Numbered from the stretch's first letter, positions 18,243-28,544 are shown. The stretch: 64,000 nt of DNA from Bifidobacterium erythrocebi (GCF_012932675.1 NZ_JAAIIF010000018.1:62001-126000); one strand, 5' to 3'. Made by a program: numbers and translations. The notes: a model not told the origin generated them from the sequence alone.

Positions 18243-20423
18243 TCAGTCCTTGTCGACCAGGGCGGTGAGCGCCCACAGGATGCTCACCACGTCGATGGCC
18301 TCCTGCAGGAACGCGCCGACCACCACCGGAATCAGGTTGAACGCGGCGCACAGCATCGCGATGATCGACAGCGACAGGCCGATGACCACCGACTGCAGCA
18401 TGATGCGCTTGGTACGGCGCGAGATCGCGATCGCACGCGGCACGCAGGCGATATCGTCGTTCATGATGACCACCTGCGCCGACTCGGACGCGGCGGTGGA
18501 CGTGCCGTCGGTGATGGCCATGCCGATGTCGGCGGAGGCCAGCACCGGGGCGTCGTTCACGCCGTCTCCCACCATCATGGTGATGGAGCGCGTGATCGAT
18601 TCGCCGGTCAGCTTCTGGATGAGGCGATCCCACCACGGCTGTGCGGGCGGCTCCTCCTCGGAGGCGTTCCTGACCGCAGCGAGCTTGTCTTCGGGGAACA
18701 GCTCGGCGCGCACGTCGTCGATGCCGACCTCCTTGGCAATGATGTTGGCGGATGCGGCCTTGTCGCCGGTGAGCATGGAAAGGCGCTTGACGCCGAGGGA
18801 GCGCAGGCGTTCCAACGATTCCTTCGCATTCGCACGCGGGATGTCCTTCATCACGATGCGCGCGGCGAGCCGGCCGTTGACGGATACGAATGTGGCCATT
18901 TCGTCGGCGGCCAGCGGCGTGGTGAACACGTCGGCGGCATTGTCCGGCACACCCTGCTCCCCTTCGGTGACGTAGGCGTAGCGCCCGACGCGGATCCTAC
19001 GCCCGTTCACCATGCCGCTCAGGCCCTTGCCGGAATCCTCGGTGACGCCCTTGACCACGGGGTGCTCGATGTCATGCCCGTCCCAGTCGGAACCGGGCAG
19101 ATGCCTGCCGTTGCCGGCGTACCGTTCGGCCAGTCGTGTGATCGCATCCTTGCCCGCACTCACGATGCCCTGGGCGAGAATGTGCACCGAGTATGTTTCC
19201 AGCACGCCCGCGGACAGCAGGATCACATCCTCGTCGAGACTGTTGTCGCCGGTCATGCCGTCGGCCTTCGCACCGTCGCGCATATCCACACGCACCACCT
19301 GCGGCTTCTTCACGGTCAACGTGCCGGTCTTGTCGAAGAAGATATGGTTCACGCGGCCCAGGGTTTCCAGCACTTCCTGCGCCTTGATCAGAATGCCCGA
19401 CTTGGCGAGACGGCCCGTGCCGGCGATGTAGGCGACGGGGGCCGCAATCAGCAGCGGGCACGGTGTGGCGATGACCAGCACCTGTGCGAAGCGCATCGGC
19501 ACGCCGGAGAAGATCCACGCGAATCCTGCGATGAGGAACGAGACCACGGTGAACGGCACGGCCAGCAGGTCGGCCACGCGCACGACCGTGGCGCGGGAGC
19601 TTTGCGCGGAGGAGACGAGTTCGAGAATGCGCTGGTACTGCGAGTCCCGTGCCAGCTGGGTGGCGCGCATGGTGAGCGTGGACGAGCCGTTGATGGCACC
19701 GGACAGCACGCGGGCACCGGCGAACACTTCGCGCGGCACCGGTTCGCCGTTGATGTTGCTCAGGTCGAGCGTGGCGGAGTCGGACAGCAGCTCGCCGTCG
19801 ACCGGCACGGTTTCGCCCGGCAGCACGACCAGCACGTCGCCCATGCGCACGTTCTCGACCGGCACGGTTTCGAAATGAGAGCCGGAGGATTGGATCTCGT
19901 CGAGTTCCGCTTCGGAGACGGGGCGGAATTCGCCGCTTGCGGTGCTCTGCCAGCCGGAACCGTTGACGTGCTTGGCGTTCGAGCCGATGCCGGGCAGGTT
20001 CACCACGTGCGCGATGACGGGGACGGCCTCCATGAGCGCGGTCAGATTGCCTTTGGCCTTGTCCTGCGCGTATTCCTCGATCGCCTCGCCGGAGTACACC
20101 ATGAGCACGATCGCCCAGCCGGCCCAGTATTCGCGTACCGCGATGGTCGACAGGATCGCGACGATCACCAGCACGTCGACGCCGACATAGCCTTTGCGGA
20201 TGTCTTCGATCATGCCTTTGAGGGAGTCGAACACGGTGTAGACGACCAGGGCGATCACGATCCACTGGCCGATCGAGGGGTTCACGCTCCAGAAGAAGTC
20301 CTTCCAGGGCCGCGTGTTCCAGAGCAGGGCCACGGGTAAGGCCGCGATCACGGTGATGGGCAGCATCGGTACGAGCCTGCATGCCCTGAGGATTGTGGTA
20401 AAGAATGACGATATACGTTTCAT
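18243..20423 (-). CDS. Heavy-metal P1B-type ATPase (TPC motif)
   Basis: A cation pump of about 726 residues. Order: N-terminal membrane helices, actuator domain, the metal-site helix ATPCPLLIAAP near residue 315, phosphorylation motif DKTGTLT near 360, nucleotide-binding region, MLTGDKAASA, hinge GDGVNDAP, and two C-terminal helices with QEAIDVVSILWAL. There is no N-terminal metal-binding HMA domain. The TPC triad is typical of the P1B-5 group, studied members of which export nickel or iron; Zn/Cd and Cu pumps usually have CPC. The metal is therefore uncertain. ATG at 20,423 fits AAGGAG better than ATG at 20,426. Confidence 0.85.
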   Translation of the reverse strand: MKRISSFFTTILRACRLVPMLPITVIAALPVALLWNTRPWKDFFWSVNPSIGQWIVIALVVYTVFDSLKGMIEDIRKGYVGVDVLVIVAILSTIAVREYWAGWAIVLMVYSGEAIEEYAQDKAKGNLTALMEAVPVIAHVVNLPGIGSNAKHVNGSGWQSTASGEFRPVSEAELDEIQSSGSHFETVPVENVRMGDVLVVLPGETVPVDGELLSDSATLDLSNINGEPVPREVFAGARVLSGAINGSSTLTMRATQLARDSQYQRILELVSSAQSSRATVVRVADLLAVPFTVVSFLIAGFAWIFSGVPMRFAQVLVIATPCPLLIAAPVAYIAGTGRLAKSGILIKAQEVLETLGRVNHIFFDKTGTLTVKKPQVVRVDMRDGAKADGMTGDNSLDEDVILLSAGVLETYSVHILAQGIVSAGKDAITRLAERYAGNGRHLPGSDWDGHDIEHPVVKGVTEDSGKGLSGMVNGRRIRVGRYAYVTEGEQGVPDNAADVFTTPLAADEMATFVSVNGRLAARIVMKDIPRANAKESLERLRSLGVKRLSMLTGDKAASANIIAKEVGIDDVRAELFPEDKLAAVRNASEEEPPAQPWWDRLIQKLTGESITRSITMMVGDGVNDAPVLASADIGMAITDGTSTAASESAQVVIMNDDIACVPRAIAISRRTKRIMLQSVVIGLSLSIIAMLCAAFNLIPVVVGAFLQEAIDVVSILWALTALVDKD

Positions 20424-20784
20424 CATTGCTCCTTACGCTGCATCGGTTCCGGTTCGCTGGGGTGACAAGGGTTTCAGGTACGCGAACGCGGAGTATTGCG
20501 TCACGCCTTGTTAACCCATCGGCTGCATTGCCGGCGCATATGCGCTCAACGTACGGTCCGATACACGGCGTAAAGATTGCCATTTTCAGTTGTTGTTCAG
20601 TTGTGTTCCAGCTGTTTCGCAGCCGGGTTCGTTCCAGCGTATCAACGCAACGTGCCTTGCGCAACTTCCGGGGAAATCGCACAAGGCACGTATCGCTAAA
20701 GCCCGTAAGGCCTTCTGCCTGCTGGGGTTTGCCAGTGCCAGCCCAGTCGTTTACGGCTTGGCTGGCACGACACGCCCGTGGGAT
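20424..20784. other. Gap between HtrA-like gene and P-type ATPase with two hairpins
   Basis: No gene is seen. CGTGCCTTG (20,651) pairs with CAAGGCACG (ending 20,690), and GTGCCAGCC (20,735) pairs with GGCTGGCAC (ending 20,768). The second lies just after the minus-strand protease stop and is a candidate terminator, although no T run follows. The ATPase promoter must also be here. Confidence 0.5.
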
Positions 20785-22656
20785 TTACCACAGGCTGAAC
20801 GGGAAGCCGTCGCTGTTGCCGGAACCGTCCGAACCGTCGGAACCGTCCGAACCGTCGCCGGAACCGCCCTGACCGTTCTGGTCATTCTGACCGTTCTGAT
20901 CGTTCTGGTACTGGTTCTGGTTGTTCGACTCGGTGCGGTTGGAGCCGTTGACCTTGTCTTCCTGCTGGTCGAGCGTGACGTCCACGTTCATGGTCTTGCC
21001 GTCACGCACGATGGTGAGCGTCGCCTTGTCACCAAGGGCCGCCGCGCGCACGAAGCCCAGCAGGGACGACGTGCTGTTGACCGCATGGCCGTCGAACGCC
21101 ACGATGGTGTCGCCGGACTTCAGGCCGGCCTTGTCCGCCGGACCGCCCTTGACCACGGCGTTGCCGGTGGCGCTGGAGGTGATGCGGGCGCCGGCGCGGG
21201 TCACGCCGTCGGCTTCGACCGTATCGGTCTTGACGGTGACGCCGAGCGCCACATGCTTGACGGAGCCGTTCTTCACGATTTCGTCGGCCACGCGCTTGAC
21301 CAGGTTGGACGGGATGGCGAAGCCGATGCCGATGGAACCGGAGGAGCTGGAATCGGAGGACGAGGAGCCCGCGGTGGCGATGGAGGAATTGATGCCGATC
21401 ACCTCGCCGGCCGCGTTGAAGGTCGGGCCGCCGGAGTTGCCGGGGTTGATGGCCGCGTCGATCTGCACGGCGTTGGTGACGATGTTGTTGTTGTCATCAT
21501 CCATCACGGTGACCGGGCGGTTCAGCGCGGAGACGATGCCCGTGGTGGCGGTGTCGTCGTAGCCGAGCGGGTTGCCGACGGCCATCACGTTCTCGCCCAC
21601 GGCGAGCTTGTCGGAGTTGGCGAACTTCACGGCCTTCAGGTCGCTCGGCGGGTTTTCAAGCTTGATGACGGCGAGGTCGGTGGTGGTGTCGGTGCCCACG
21701 ACCTTGGCGGAGTACATCTGACCGTTGCTCAGCGTGACGAGGATCTTCTGCGCGCCGGAGATCACATGGTTGTTGGTGACGATATCGCCGTCGGTGCTGA
21801 TGATCGCGCCGGAGCCCTTGGCGATGCCGTTGCTCAGCGTGGCCTGGATGGCCACCACGGAACCGGAGACCTGCTTGGCCACGGCCTGCCAGTTGGGCGC
21901 TTCGCCGGACTTTGCGGTGGCGGAACCCGAACCGGATTCGCTGGAGTTGATGCTTGCCATGGAGCTTGTGGTGGGCACCTTCACCGCGCCGCTGGTGATC
22001 GCCGCATAGCCGACGCCAAGGCACAGGGCCGCGGACAGGGCCGCCGCGATGACCGCGGTGAGCACGGTGGTCGTAGTGCCGTTGTGCTTCTTGCCGTTGA
22101 TCGGCGCGACAGGCTGGCCGTTCTGCCCGCCCATGCCGTTCTGCGGGGGAACCGGCGGGACGGCACCGCCGAAGATGCCGAAGCGCTGCGTGGGGCGGCC
22201 GTTCTGGCTCTGCGCATTCGGATTCTGCGCATTCGGATTCTGCTGGCCGGCGAACGGGTTCGGCGCGAGGAACGGGTTGCCGTTGTTCTGCGGGGTCTGC
22301 ACCGGCTGGGTCGGCTGCTGGATCGGCTGAGTAGGCTGGGCCGGCTGGGTGGGAACGGGGCCATAGGCGCCGTATTCGGGAGCGGGGCGATACTGGCCGT
22401 AGGCGGGCGCGGCGGCGTTGCCTGCCGGCGCGGATGCGAAGTTCGTGGTCTGTTCGGCGTCGGCGGACGGCTCGTTCACCGGTGCGATCGGCTCGGTCGG
22501 TGCGGCATCGGTCTGCGCGTCCTGCGTATTCTGGGCGGCCTCGCCCTGCGCGGCTGATGCGATGTTCTGTTCATCCTGCGTAGTCGCCGCAGGTTCGATA
22601 TGCTGCGTGGCCTGCGGATCATCCTGCATGTTCGGGGAGTTCTGCTCTTCAGCCAT
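20785..22656 (-). CDS. HtrA/DegP-like membrane-anchored serine protease
   Basis: A 623-residue surface quality-control protease. Residues 1-190 are a Gln/Pro/Asn-rich cytoplasmic tail; a membrane anchor follows (about 195-220), then a trypsin-like domain with the triad His in TNNHVISG, Asp in TTDLAVIKL and Ser in NPGNSGGPTF. One PDZ domain follows (KAGLKSGDTIVAFDG), and the tail is Asn/Gln then Gly/Ser/Asp rich. Both low-complexity tails are encoded by short tandem repeats and are likely to vary. ATG at 22,656 has AAGGAG five bases away. It is single and divergent from tgt. Confidence 0.92.
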   Translation of the reverse strand: MAEEQNSPNMQDDPQATQHIEPAATTQDEQNIASAAQGEAAQNTQDAQTDAAPTEPIAPVNEPSADAEQTTNFASAPAGNAAAPAYGQYRPAPEYGAYGPVPTQPAQPTQPIQQPTQPVQTPQNNGNPFLAPNPFAGQQNPNAQNPNAQSQNGRPTQRFGIFGGAVPPVPPQNGMGGQNGQPVAPINGKKHNGTTTTVLTAVIAAALSAALCLGVGYAAITSGAVKVPTTSSMASINSSESGSGSATAKSGEAPNWQAVAKQVSGSVVAIQATLSNGIAKGSGAIISTDGDIVTNNHVISGAQKILVTLSNGQMYSAKVVGTDTTTDLAVIKLENPPSDLKAVKFANSDKLAVGENVMAVGNPLGYDDTATTGIVSALNRPVTVMDDDNNNIVTNAVQIDAAINPGNSGGPTFNAAGEVIGINSSIATAGSSSSDSSSSGSIGIGFAIPSNLVKRVADEIVKNGSVKHVALGVTVKTDTVEADGVTRAGARITSSATGNAVVKGGPADKAGLKSGDTIVAFDGHAVNSTSSLLGFVRAAALGDKATLTIVRDGKTMNVDVTLDQQEDKVNGSNRTESNNQNQYQNDQNGQNDQNGQGGSGDGSDGSDGSDGSGNSDGFPFSLW

Positions 22657-22961
22657 GTTCGCTCCTTAGAGGGTTGACGATGCGATTGGCCGCTGCTGAC
22701 CTTCAGCAGTTTCATCGCCAACGCGTTTTGCTACCTAAGAGTAAAGATACCTGTTCTGGATGTTTCCTGAACGTTTATTGGAAGCCACGTTCAAATCCGC
22801 AAACAGTATTCCCCATCGCCTTCATCGCCACCGGCATAATGCGCACGGAACGCCGGCAAACCTTGCAAGACCGCCCATCATGCGCTTATCGGCCAACAGC
22901 GCAACGAACCCGCCGCACCCGGTCGCGCCGTTGTATCGCCCATTCGCCTAAAGTGAAACGC
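22657..22961. other. Divergent promoter region htrA/tgt
   Basis: No gene is supported in these 305 bp. The open frame continuing upstream of tgt lacks a plausible start and coding character. Confidence 0.45.
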
Positions 22962-24263
22962 ATGACTGATCTTGTGGAACACCCTCTGGGCGCGGAACCC
23001 GGCAAACCCGGCGATCGCAGCGCATTCTCCTTCGAAACCATCACCCGCCTGCCCGATGCCGCAGACGGCAAGGGGCGTAACGGCGCACGCTACGGGCGCA
23101 CCGGCATCATCCACACCCCGCACGGAGACATCCGCACCCCCGCCTTCGTGCCAGTCGGCACCCAGGCGGCCATGAAGGCCGTGCTGCCTGAGCAGATGCG
23201 CGACCTTGGCGCGCAATGCCTGCTCGCCAACGCATTCCACCTGTTCGAACGCCCCGGCGAAGACGTGCTCGACGCGGCCGGCGGCCTGGCGAAATTCATG
23301 AACTGGAACGGCCCCACCTTCACCGATTCGGGCGGCTTCCAGGTAATGTCGCTGGGCGTGGGCTTCAAAAAGACGCTCGCCATGGACGTTTCCGGCATGA
23401 AATCCGATGACGTGATCGCCAAAGGCAAGGAACGCATGGCATGGGTGGACGAGGACGGCGTAACGTTCAAATCCCCGCTCAATGGCGACCAGCACCGATT
23501 CTCCGCCGAAATCTCCATGGGCATCCAGCACAAGCTCGGCGCCGACATCATGTTCGCCTTCGACGAGCTCACCACGCTCATGAACACGCGCGGCTATCAG
23601 GAACAGTCCGTGGAACGCACCTACCGGTGGGCGCAACGCTGCGTGGCCGAGCACAAGCGGCTTACCGAGGAACGGCTCGGCAAGCCGTATCAGGCGTTGT
23701 ATGGCGTGGTGCAGGGCGCGAACTACGAGGATCTGCGCAGACGTGCGGCTTCGCAGATCGCCTCGCTGGACTTCGACGGCGTGGGCATCGGCGGCGCGAT
23801 CGAGAAACGCATCATCGGCGACACCTGTGCGTGGATCTGCGACGAGATGCCGGAGAACAGGCCACGCCACGTGCTCGGCATCGCGGCGGTGGACGACATC
23901 TTCGCCTGCGTGGAGAACGGCGGAGACACCTTCGACTGCGTGGCCCCGGCCCGCTGCGGCCGCAACGGCGCGATCTTCACACGCCACGGACGCTACAACA
24001 TCAAGCGCGCGCAGTTCAAGTTCGACTTCGGTCCGCTTGAGGAGGGTTGCGACTGCTACACCTGCACGCACTACACGCGCGCCCACGTGACACATCTGCT
24101 GCGCGCCCGCGAATTCAACGGATTCACGCTGGCGACGATCCACAACGAACGATTCTTCGTGAAACTGCTCGACGACATCCGCGCCTCGATCGACGGCGGC
24201 TACTTCGAGGAATTCCGCGACGAGACGCTCGCGAAGTTCTACGAGAACGGTTCGAAGGGCTGA
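22962..24263 (+). CDS. tgt: tRNA-guanine transglycosylase
   Basis: A 433-residue enzyme that exchanges guanine-34 of certain tRNAs for a queuosine precursor or queuine. Key motifs are TDSGGFQVMSLG near residue 118 (general acid Asp), GIGGAIEK near 283, the nucleophile Asp in FDCVAPAR near 323, and the zinc site CDCYTC near 363 with a later His (TIHNERF). Length fits the family. ATG at 22,962 gives MTDLVEHPLG; no strong Shine-Dalgarno is seen. No queuosine synthesis genes are nearby, so the cell may salvage a precursor. Confidence 0.92.
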   Translation: MTDLVEHPLGAEPGKPGDRSAFSFETITRLPDAADGKGRNGARYGRTGIIHTPHGDIRTPAFVPVGTQAAMKAVLPEQMRDLGAQCLLANAFHLFERPGEDVLDAAGGLAKFMNWNGPTFTDSGGFQVMSLGVGFKKTLAMDVSGMKSDDVIAKGKERMAWVDEDGVTFKSPLNGDQHRFSAEISMGIQHKLGADIMFAFDELTTLMNTRGYQEQSVERTYRWAQRCVAEHKRLTEERLGKPYQALYGVVQGANYEDLRRRAASQIASLDFDGVGIGGAIEKRIIGDTCAWICDEMPENRPRHVLGIAAVDDIFACVENGGDTFDCVAPARCGRNGAIFTRHGRYNIKRAQFKFDFGPLEEGCDCYTCTHYTRAHVTHLLRAREFNGFTLATIHNERFFVKLLDDIRASIDGGYFEEFRDETLAKFYENGSKG

Positions 24264-24448
24264 TTCGCACCGGCCATTGGCCCCATTTGCCATCACGCCA
24301 TTTCCTCCACACCACTCCTTGGAAAGCGGCACGGAGCCGTCCCATATGACGGACACTGTGAGACGGCGGTTTTGCCGGAGCATGTCGTGCCGTTTACCCT
24401 TGCCTAGGGAGCCGCTGTGGGCATCCCGTTCCCAAAGACGGAGGATAT

Positions 24449-26368
24449 TTGGGCATGATGGTGGGAAGACATCTGAGGAGAACTCTGTCCGCTGTAGCGG
24501 TCGCGGTGGCGTGCGTGGGCTTGTGCGCGCCGTCGGCCTTGGCGGACGACGGCGTGGATTGGCGTATCGAGGACATGGGCGTGCGCGGCGCGTGGTCCGC
24601 GGGGATCACAGGCAAAGGCGTGACTGTCGCGGTGATCGACACCCAGGTCGTGGCCGACCATCCCTCGTTGCAGGGCGCGGACGTGGAGTATCGGCTCGCG
24701 CTGGAGACCGGAACCTCATGCCAGGACGAATACGATTCGTCGCGTGTGATGCACAAGCCGGGCGATGTGACGCTGTCCACGTCGGACGGCTTCTACAACA
24801 CGCACGGCACGGTCATGGTCAGTCTGATCGCGGGCAACGGGAAGGGATATGACGATGGCATAGGCTATCAGGGCATCGCCCCGGATGCGCATGTCATCGC
24901 ATATCCGCATAGCTTCACTAAAGCCGGCCCTACAAGTGGCATTTTCGCGCTCGGCCACCAATGCGTGGCGGAGGATGGACAATATGCCGATTTGCCTGAG
25001 ACATCGTTGGCCGACGCCGTCGACTCAGGAGCCCGTGTAGTCAACATGTCATACGGGGATTTTGGTTTCAACGATTCTCATGGTCCGGTGGCTCTGCATG
25101 CAATCCGGCATGGCGTGATCCTCGTGAGCGGACGCAACAACGACATAGACCCCGGCCTGTACGATCTGGTGGGTAATCCGTTGAGTACCAACTATTTCCC
25201 CGGTACGGTGACGACGAACTCCATCGGCCGGGATGGGAGCATCTCGAAGGTGTCGGACACAATGGACGGAAATGTGTCGATTCTAAGTCCGGGCGTCGGT
25301 ATCCCGGCAGCTGGGCAGACGGACTCGAAAGAGACTATCTTTGCGGAGGGTGGCACGTCGAGCGCCACGGCGGACTTGACCGGATATCTCGCTTTAGTAC
25401 TCCAGAAGTGGCCGGACGCGACAGGCAATCAGGTATTGCAGTCGCTGGTGCGCAACACGAAAGGCAACGATTCCGGCGAGGCGAAGCTGGATCCGGAGCA
25501 CAAGCGCGGTTTCGGCGAGGTGGACTTGGAAAAGCTGTTGAGAATGGATCCGACCGCGTACCCGGACATCAACCCTCTGCTCGAATGGGCGGTGAAAGCC
25601 AGCGAGGAGCATGAGGAGACGAAAGGCTTGTATACACGTTTCCATGACATGTGGAAAGAGGGAGGAGCGTTCGACACCGACCCGTTCTCTCCTGAAGGGG
25701 AAAAGATCGAATGCTCGTATCTGTGTAGGCTGATTGGCAAGGAAGCCCAACGTGAGAAAAAGGCTTGGAAGAAGGTCGAGCAATGCCGGAAGGACGGAGG
25801 CTCGGACTGCATGAAGTATTCCGCGACGGCGACGGCAGACAAGGCGGACCGCGAGGGCGGCTGGGACGATGTGAAGGCGGAGTATGGCAGGCCGTCGTCG
25901 AAGCCGCCCAAGTCGGATGAATCGGACGAAGCAGACGAATCGGACGGTTCGCTTCTGCCGCCATGGTTCGTGCCGGCCGTAATCGGCGGCCCGGCCGTGC
26001 TGACGGCCGCGCTGTTCGGCGGAATCGCGCTGGCCGTAACGCACGTACGCAGAAAACGCAGGCGCGCTGCGGGAACCGGGGCCACGCCCGCCGCAAACGG
26101 CTACTACGTGGCCGCGGGTCCTACACCCACGGGGCCCCTCGACACCGGACAGCTCGCAAGCATGGCCGCCGACGGTACACTCACCGGCACCACCCCCGTA
26201 TGGCGGCAGGGAATGGATGGCTGGCATCCCGCCGCCACCATCGCAGAACTCGTCCCCATCCTCCAGACCGTAGGCACGCCCACAGCAGGCAACCCCTCGG
26301 CGACTATGCCACAAGCAGGTGCGCCACCGGTCAGCAGCCATCCGGAGAGCACACCGCAAGCACGATAG
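24449..26368 (+). CDS. Secreted, membrane-anchored subtilisin-like protease with GYF-like tail
   Basis: A 639-residue S8 protease. A signal peptide (about 1-36, ending APSALADD) precedes the catalytic domain: Asp in VAVIDTQV (near 63), His in NTHGTVMVSLIAGNG (near 118), Ser in GGTSSATADLTG (near 303). A charged linker leads to a membrane anchor (about 508-530) and a C-terminal cytoplasmic GYF_2-like domain (YYVAAGPTPTGPLDTGQL to WRQGMDGWHPA, about 551-604). The plan resembles mycosins of type VII secretion, but no ESX genes are in view. TTG at 24,449 follows GGAGG at four bases; ATG at 24,455 is also possible. Confidence 0.85.
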   Translation: MGMMVGRHLRRTLSAVAVAVACVGLCAPSALADDGVDWRIEDMGVRGAWSAGITGKGVTVAVIDTQVVADHPSLQGADVEYRLALETGTSCQDEYDSSRVMHKPGDVTLSTSDGFYNTHGTVMVSLIAGNGKGYDDGIGYQGIAPDAHVIAYPHSFTKAGPTSGIFALGHQCVAEDGQYADLPETSLADAVDSGARVVNMSYGDFGFNDSHGPVALHAIRHGVILVSGRNNDIDPGLYDLVGNPLSTNYFPGTVTTNSIGRDGSISKVSDTMDGNVSILSPGVGIPAAGQTDSKETIFAEGGTSSATADLTGYLALVLQKWPDATGNQVLQSLVRNTKGNDSGEAKLDPEHKRGFGEVDLEKLLRMDPTAYPDINPLLEWAVKASEEHEETKGLYTRFHDMWKEGGAFDTDPFSPEGEKIECSYLCRLIGKEAQREKKAWKKVEQCRKDGGSDCMKYSATATADKADREGGWDDVKAEYGRPSSKPPKSDESDEADESDGSLLPPWFVPAVIGGPAVLTAALFGGIALAVTHVRRKRRRAAGTGATPAANGYYVAAGPTPTGPLDTGQLASMAADGTLTGTTPVWRQGMDGWHPAATIAELVPILQTVGTPTAGNPSATMPQAGAPPVSSHPESTPQAR

Positions 26369-26384
26369 CCGCGCCGCCTGCAAA

Positions 26385-26512
26385 GGGCAATGAGCGCATC
26401 GTGGGGGTTCAACTCCCCCGCTCGCACGAACAAGAAAAACCGGAACCTGCGGGGTCCGGTTTTTCGCATCCAGCCATCGTTGTGCAGATCGTGCGCTTTC
26501 CTCCACACCCAA
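26385..26512 (+). pseudogene. 3' fragment of a tRNA-Leu with its terminator and downstream flank
   Basis: The segment repeats the 3' half of tRNA-Leu(CAG) at 29,595-29,677: GGCAATGAGCGCATC stands for the variable arm, followed by GTGGGGGTTCAACTCCCCC and the acceptor end GCTCGCA. The likeness continues through the terminator (26,435-26,464) and about 45 bp beyond (ATCCAGCCATCGTTGTGCA). The 5' half is absent. It may be a decayed duplicate or an integration scar. Confidence 0.8.
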
Positions 26513-26632
26513 GCGCGCCCCATCCCACGTGCACCGCGCTTCAACGTTCCGTTCCGAAATCGAACCGCGACGCACGCAAGCATCACGCATTGGATCACAT
26601 GCTGGGGCTCACACAGGAGCTAACGCATCCCC

Positions 26633-28127
26633 TCACTGCTTCGGATGAGCGTGAATACCGCACAGATCCTCGCCCTGACCGGCGAGCGCGTCGTTCGGGG
26701 AAATGCTGAGCGAAACGCTGCCCTCAGAAAGGCCCAACTTCTGCAGCGAAGACTTCTCTTCGTTCTCCGCAGCTTCCGCCGCTTCCACTTCCTCTGCCTC
26801 TTCGTCCTCGGTGAACTCCTTACGGCCGTAGTACAGATCCTCATCAAGCTGATTCTCCGTCTTCGCCACGATCACCGCGGTATTCGCCGCACCCGCCACG
26901 TTCAGTGCGGTACGTCCCATATCGGCGATCTGCGAGATAGGCTGCGTGATCGCGATGAACGGCACGGGAAGCCCTGCGGCAGCGAACAGCGAGGTCGCGG
27001 TGATCGTAGCCGTTCCCGGCACGCCGACAGTGCCGATGGAGACCAGCACCGCAAGCACGACCAGGAACAGGTATTGCGCCACGGAATAATGCAGTCCCTG
27101 GGCGTTCACCGCGAACACGGCCAGCAGCACCGGCCACACGCCGGCGCAACCGGGCATGCCGAGATTCGCGCCGAGGCTGGCCACGAACGAGGCCACGTCG
27201 CCCGGAACGCCGGCGCCACGCAACTGGCGTACCGTCACCGGAATGGTGCCGATCGAGCTTTCCGAAGTGAACGCCACAACGCCCGCAGGCCAGAACGCCT
27301 TGAGGAAGTAAATCGGGTTCAGTCGCGTGAATCCGGCAAGCAGCAGCGGCTGTACGACGAAGAGCTGCGGCAGCATGGCCGCATAGGCCACAAGCAACAC
27401 GGCAACCAATGGCAGCAGGGTCGTAAGGTCGCTGTTGCTCACCGCGGCCGCGATAAGAGCCAGAACCGCGTACGGGGGTCAGGCCGACGATCAGCTGGGT
27501 CGCCTTGGAAAGCACCACGTTGCCGGCGTCGATGAAGGTTTTGAACGGTGCGATCGCATTATGCGCTTTCGCCGTCACGTTGGCGGAATTGTAGGCGACC
27601 GCGATCAGGATGGCGAACAGCACGATCGGCACGACCTGGTTGTTCACACAGCTGTCCGCGATATTGCGCGGGAACAGTGCGACGATGGTGTCAAGCACAG
27701 CGGGAACATCGCGTTGCTTGTAATCGCCCGGCAGCGTGTATTTGAATCCGCGGCCAAGATGGATCGACTGCGCGATGCCCAGCGTGATGAGCGCCGCAGT
27801 GGCGGTGTTGAGCAGCAGGAACACCACCGTTTTCAGACCGATGCTTTTCAGCCGGACGGATTCGCCCAGGTTGGTGATGCTGGACACGATGCTGAAGAAC
27901 AGCAGCGGCACCACAATGGCAGTGATGGCATTGGACCACACCGACCCCACCGCGCTCACGAAATCCGTATGCCCCTTGAACACCACTCCGAACACGATTC
28001 CCAAAGCGGTCGCGATCAGCACTCGCGGCGTGAATCCGGCTTTCTTCGAAATGCTCAGCCACGCCAGGCCCGCGAACAGCACCACGGCGACGCCCAGCGC
28101 CAGCCAATTCCATGCGATATCCGACAT
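26633..28127 (-). pseudogene. tcyP: L-cystine/sodium-dicarboxylate symporter (TcyP-like), frameshifted
   Basis: Two minus-strand frames together make one full-length transporter of the dicarboxylate/cation symporter family. The N-terminal part (start 28,127) runs from MSDIAWNWLALG to VLSKATQLIVGLTP; the rest continues in another frame as YAVLALIAAAVSNSDL through FTSESSIGTIPV, GMPGCAGVWP and QIADMGRTALNVAG, which match Bacillus TcyP blocks. The break is at a run of five G on the plus strand (27,474-27,478); four would restore the frame. It may be a true mutation, phase variation or a sequence error. A Shine-Dalgarno GAGGGG precedes the start. The acidic C-terminal tail of about 60 residues is unusual. 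Confidence 0.88.
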
Positions 28128-28544
28128 TATCTATCCCCTCTCTCCATCTTGTTGACGATTGATTTGTGTTGGACCAATTCGGTTGCCTCATCTCGGTTGC
28201 CTAATGTAGGCGAGGGGAACAGTGGCACACGCGGCACCGTTATCGTTTTGTTTTAATAAAAACCAATATGTTTTATAAAAGCCAATAGGATTGCGCCGTT
28301 CTTGCGTTCAGCCTTGACGTGCGCTCTTACTGTGCGCTCTTGACACCTCGGTTTGGGCAACCTGAACATGCTGCATCGGAAAGACAATCACAAGCCGTCG
28401 CACTTCGTCACGATCCGCCTTGTACCGACACGCACTACACGCACACCAACATATGTTGCTTGAGACAACATGTTTTTGGGCAGCAATCGCAAATCTTCAC
28501 TAAAATGTTGGGCAAGCATTCAGCCTCAATCAAGGGAGATTATG
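28128..28544. promoter_or_regulatory. AT-rich divergent promoter region with palindrome
   Basis: No gene is seen. An AT-rich block (28,250-28,292) has two related words (AAAAACCAATATG and AAAAGCCAATAGG) and probably drives tcyP. A perfect 12-bp palindrome CAACATATGTTG lies at 28,447-28,458, with further ACAACATG and AATGTTG words downstream, a likely operator for the plus-strand gene. Confidence 0.55.

Noticed and set aside
26385..26426. A second complete tRNA-Leu
   Set aside because: The 5' half and anticodon arm are missing, so it cannot fold as a tRNA.
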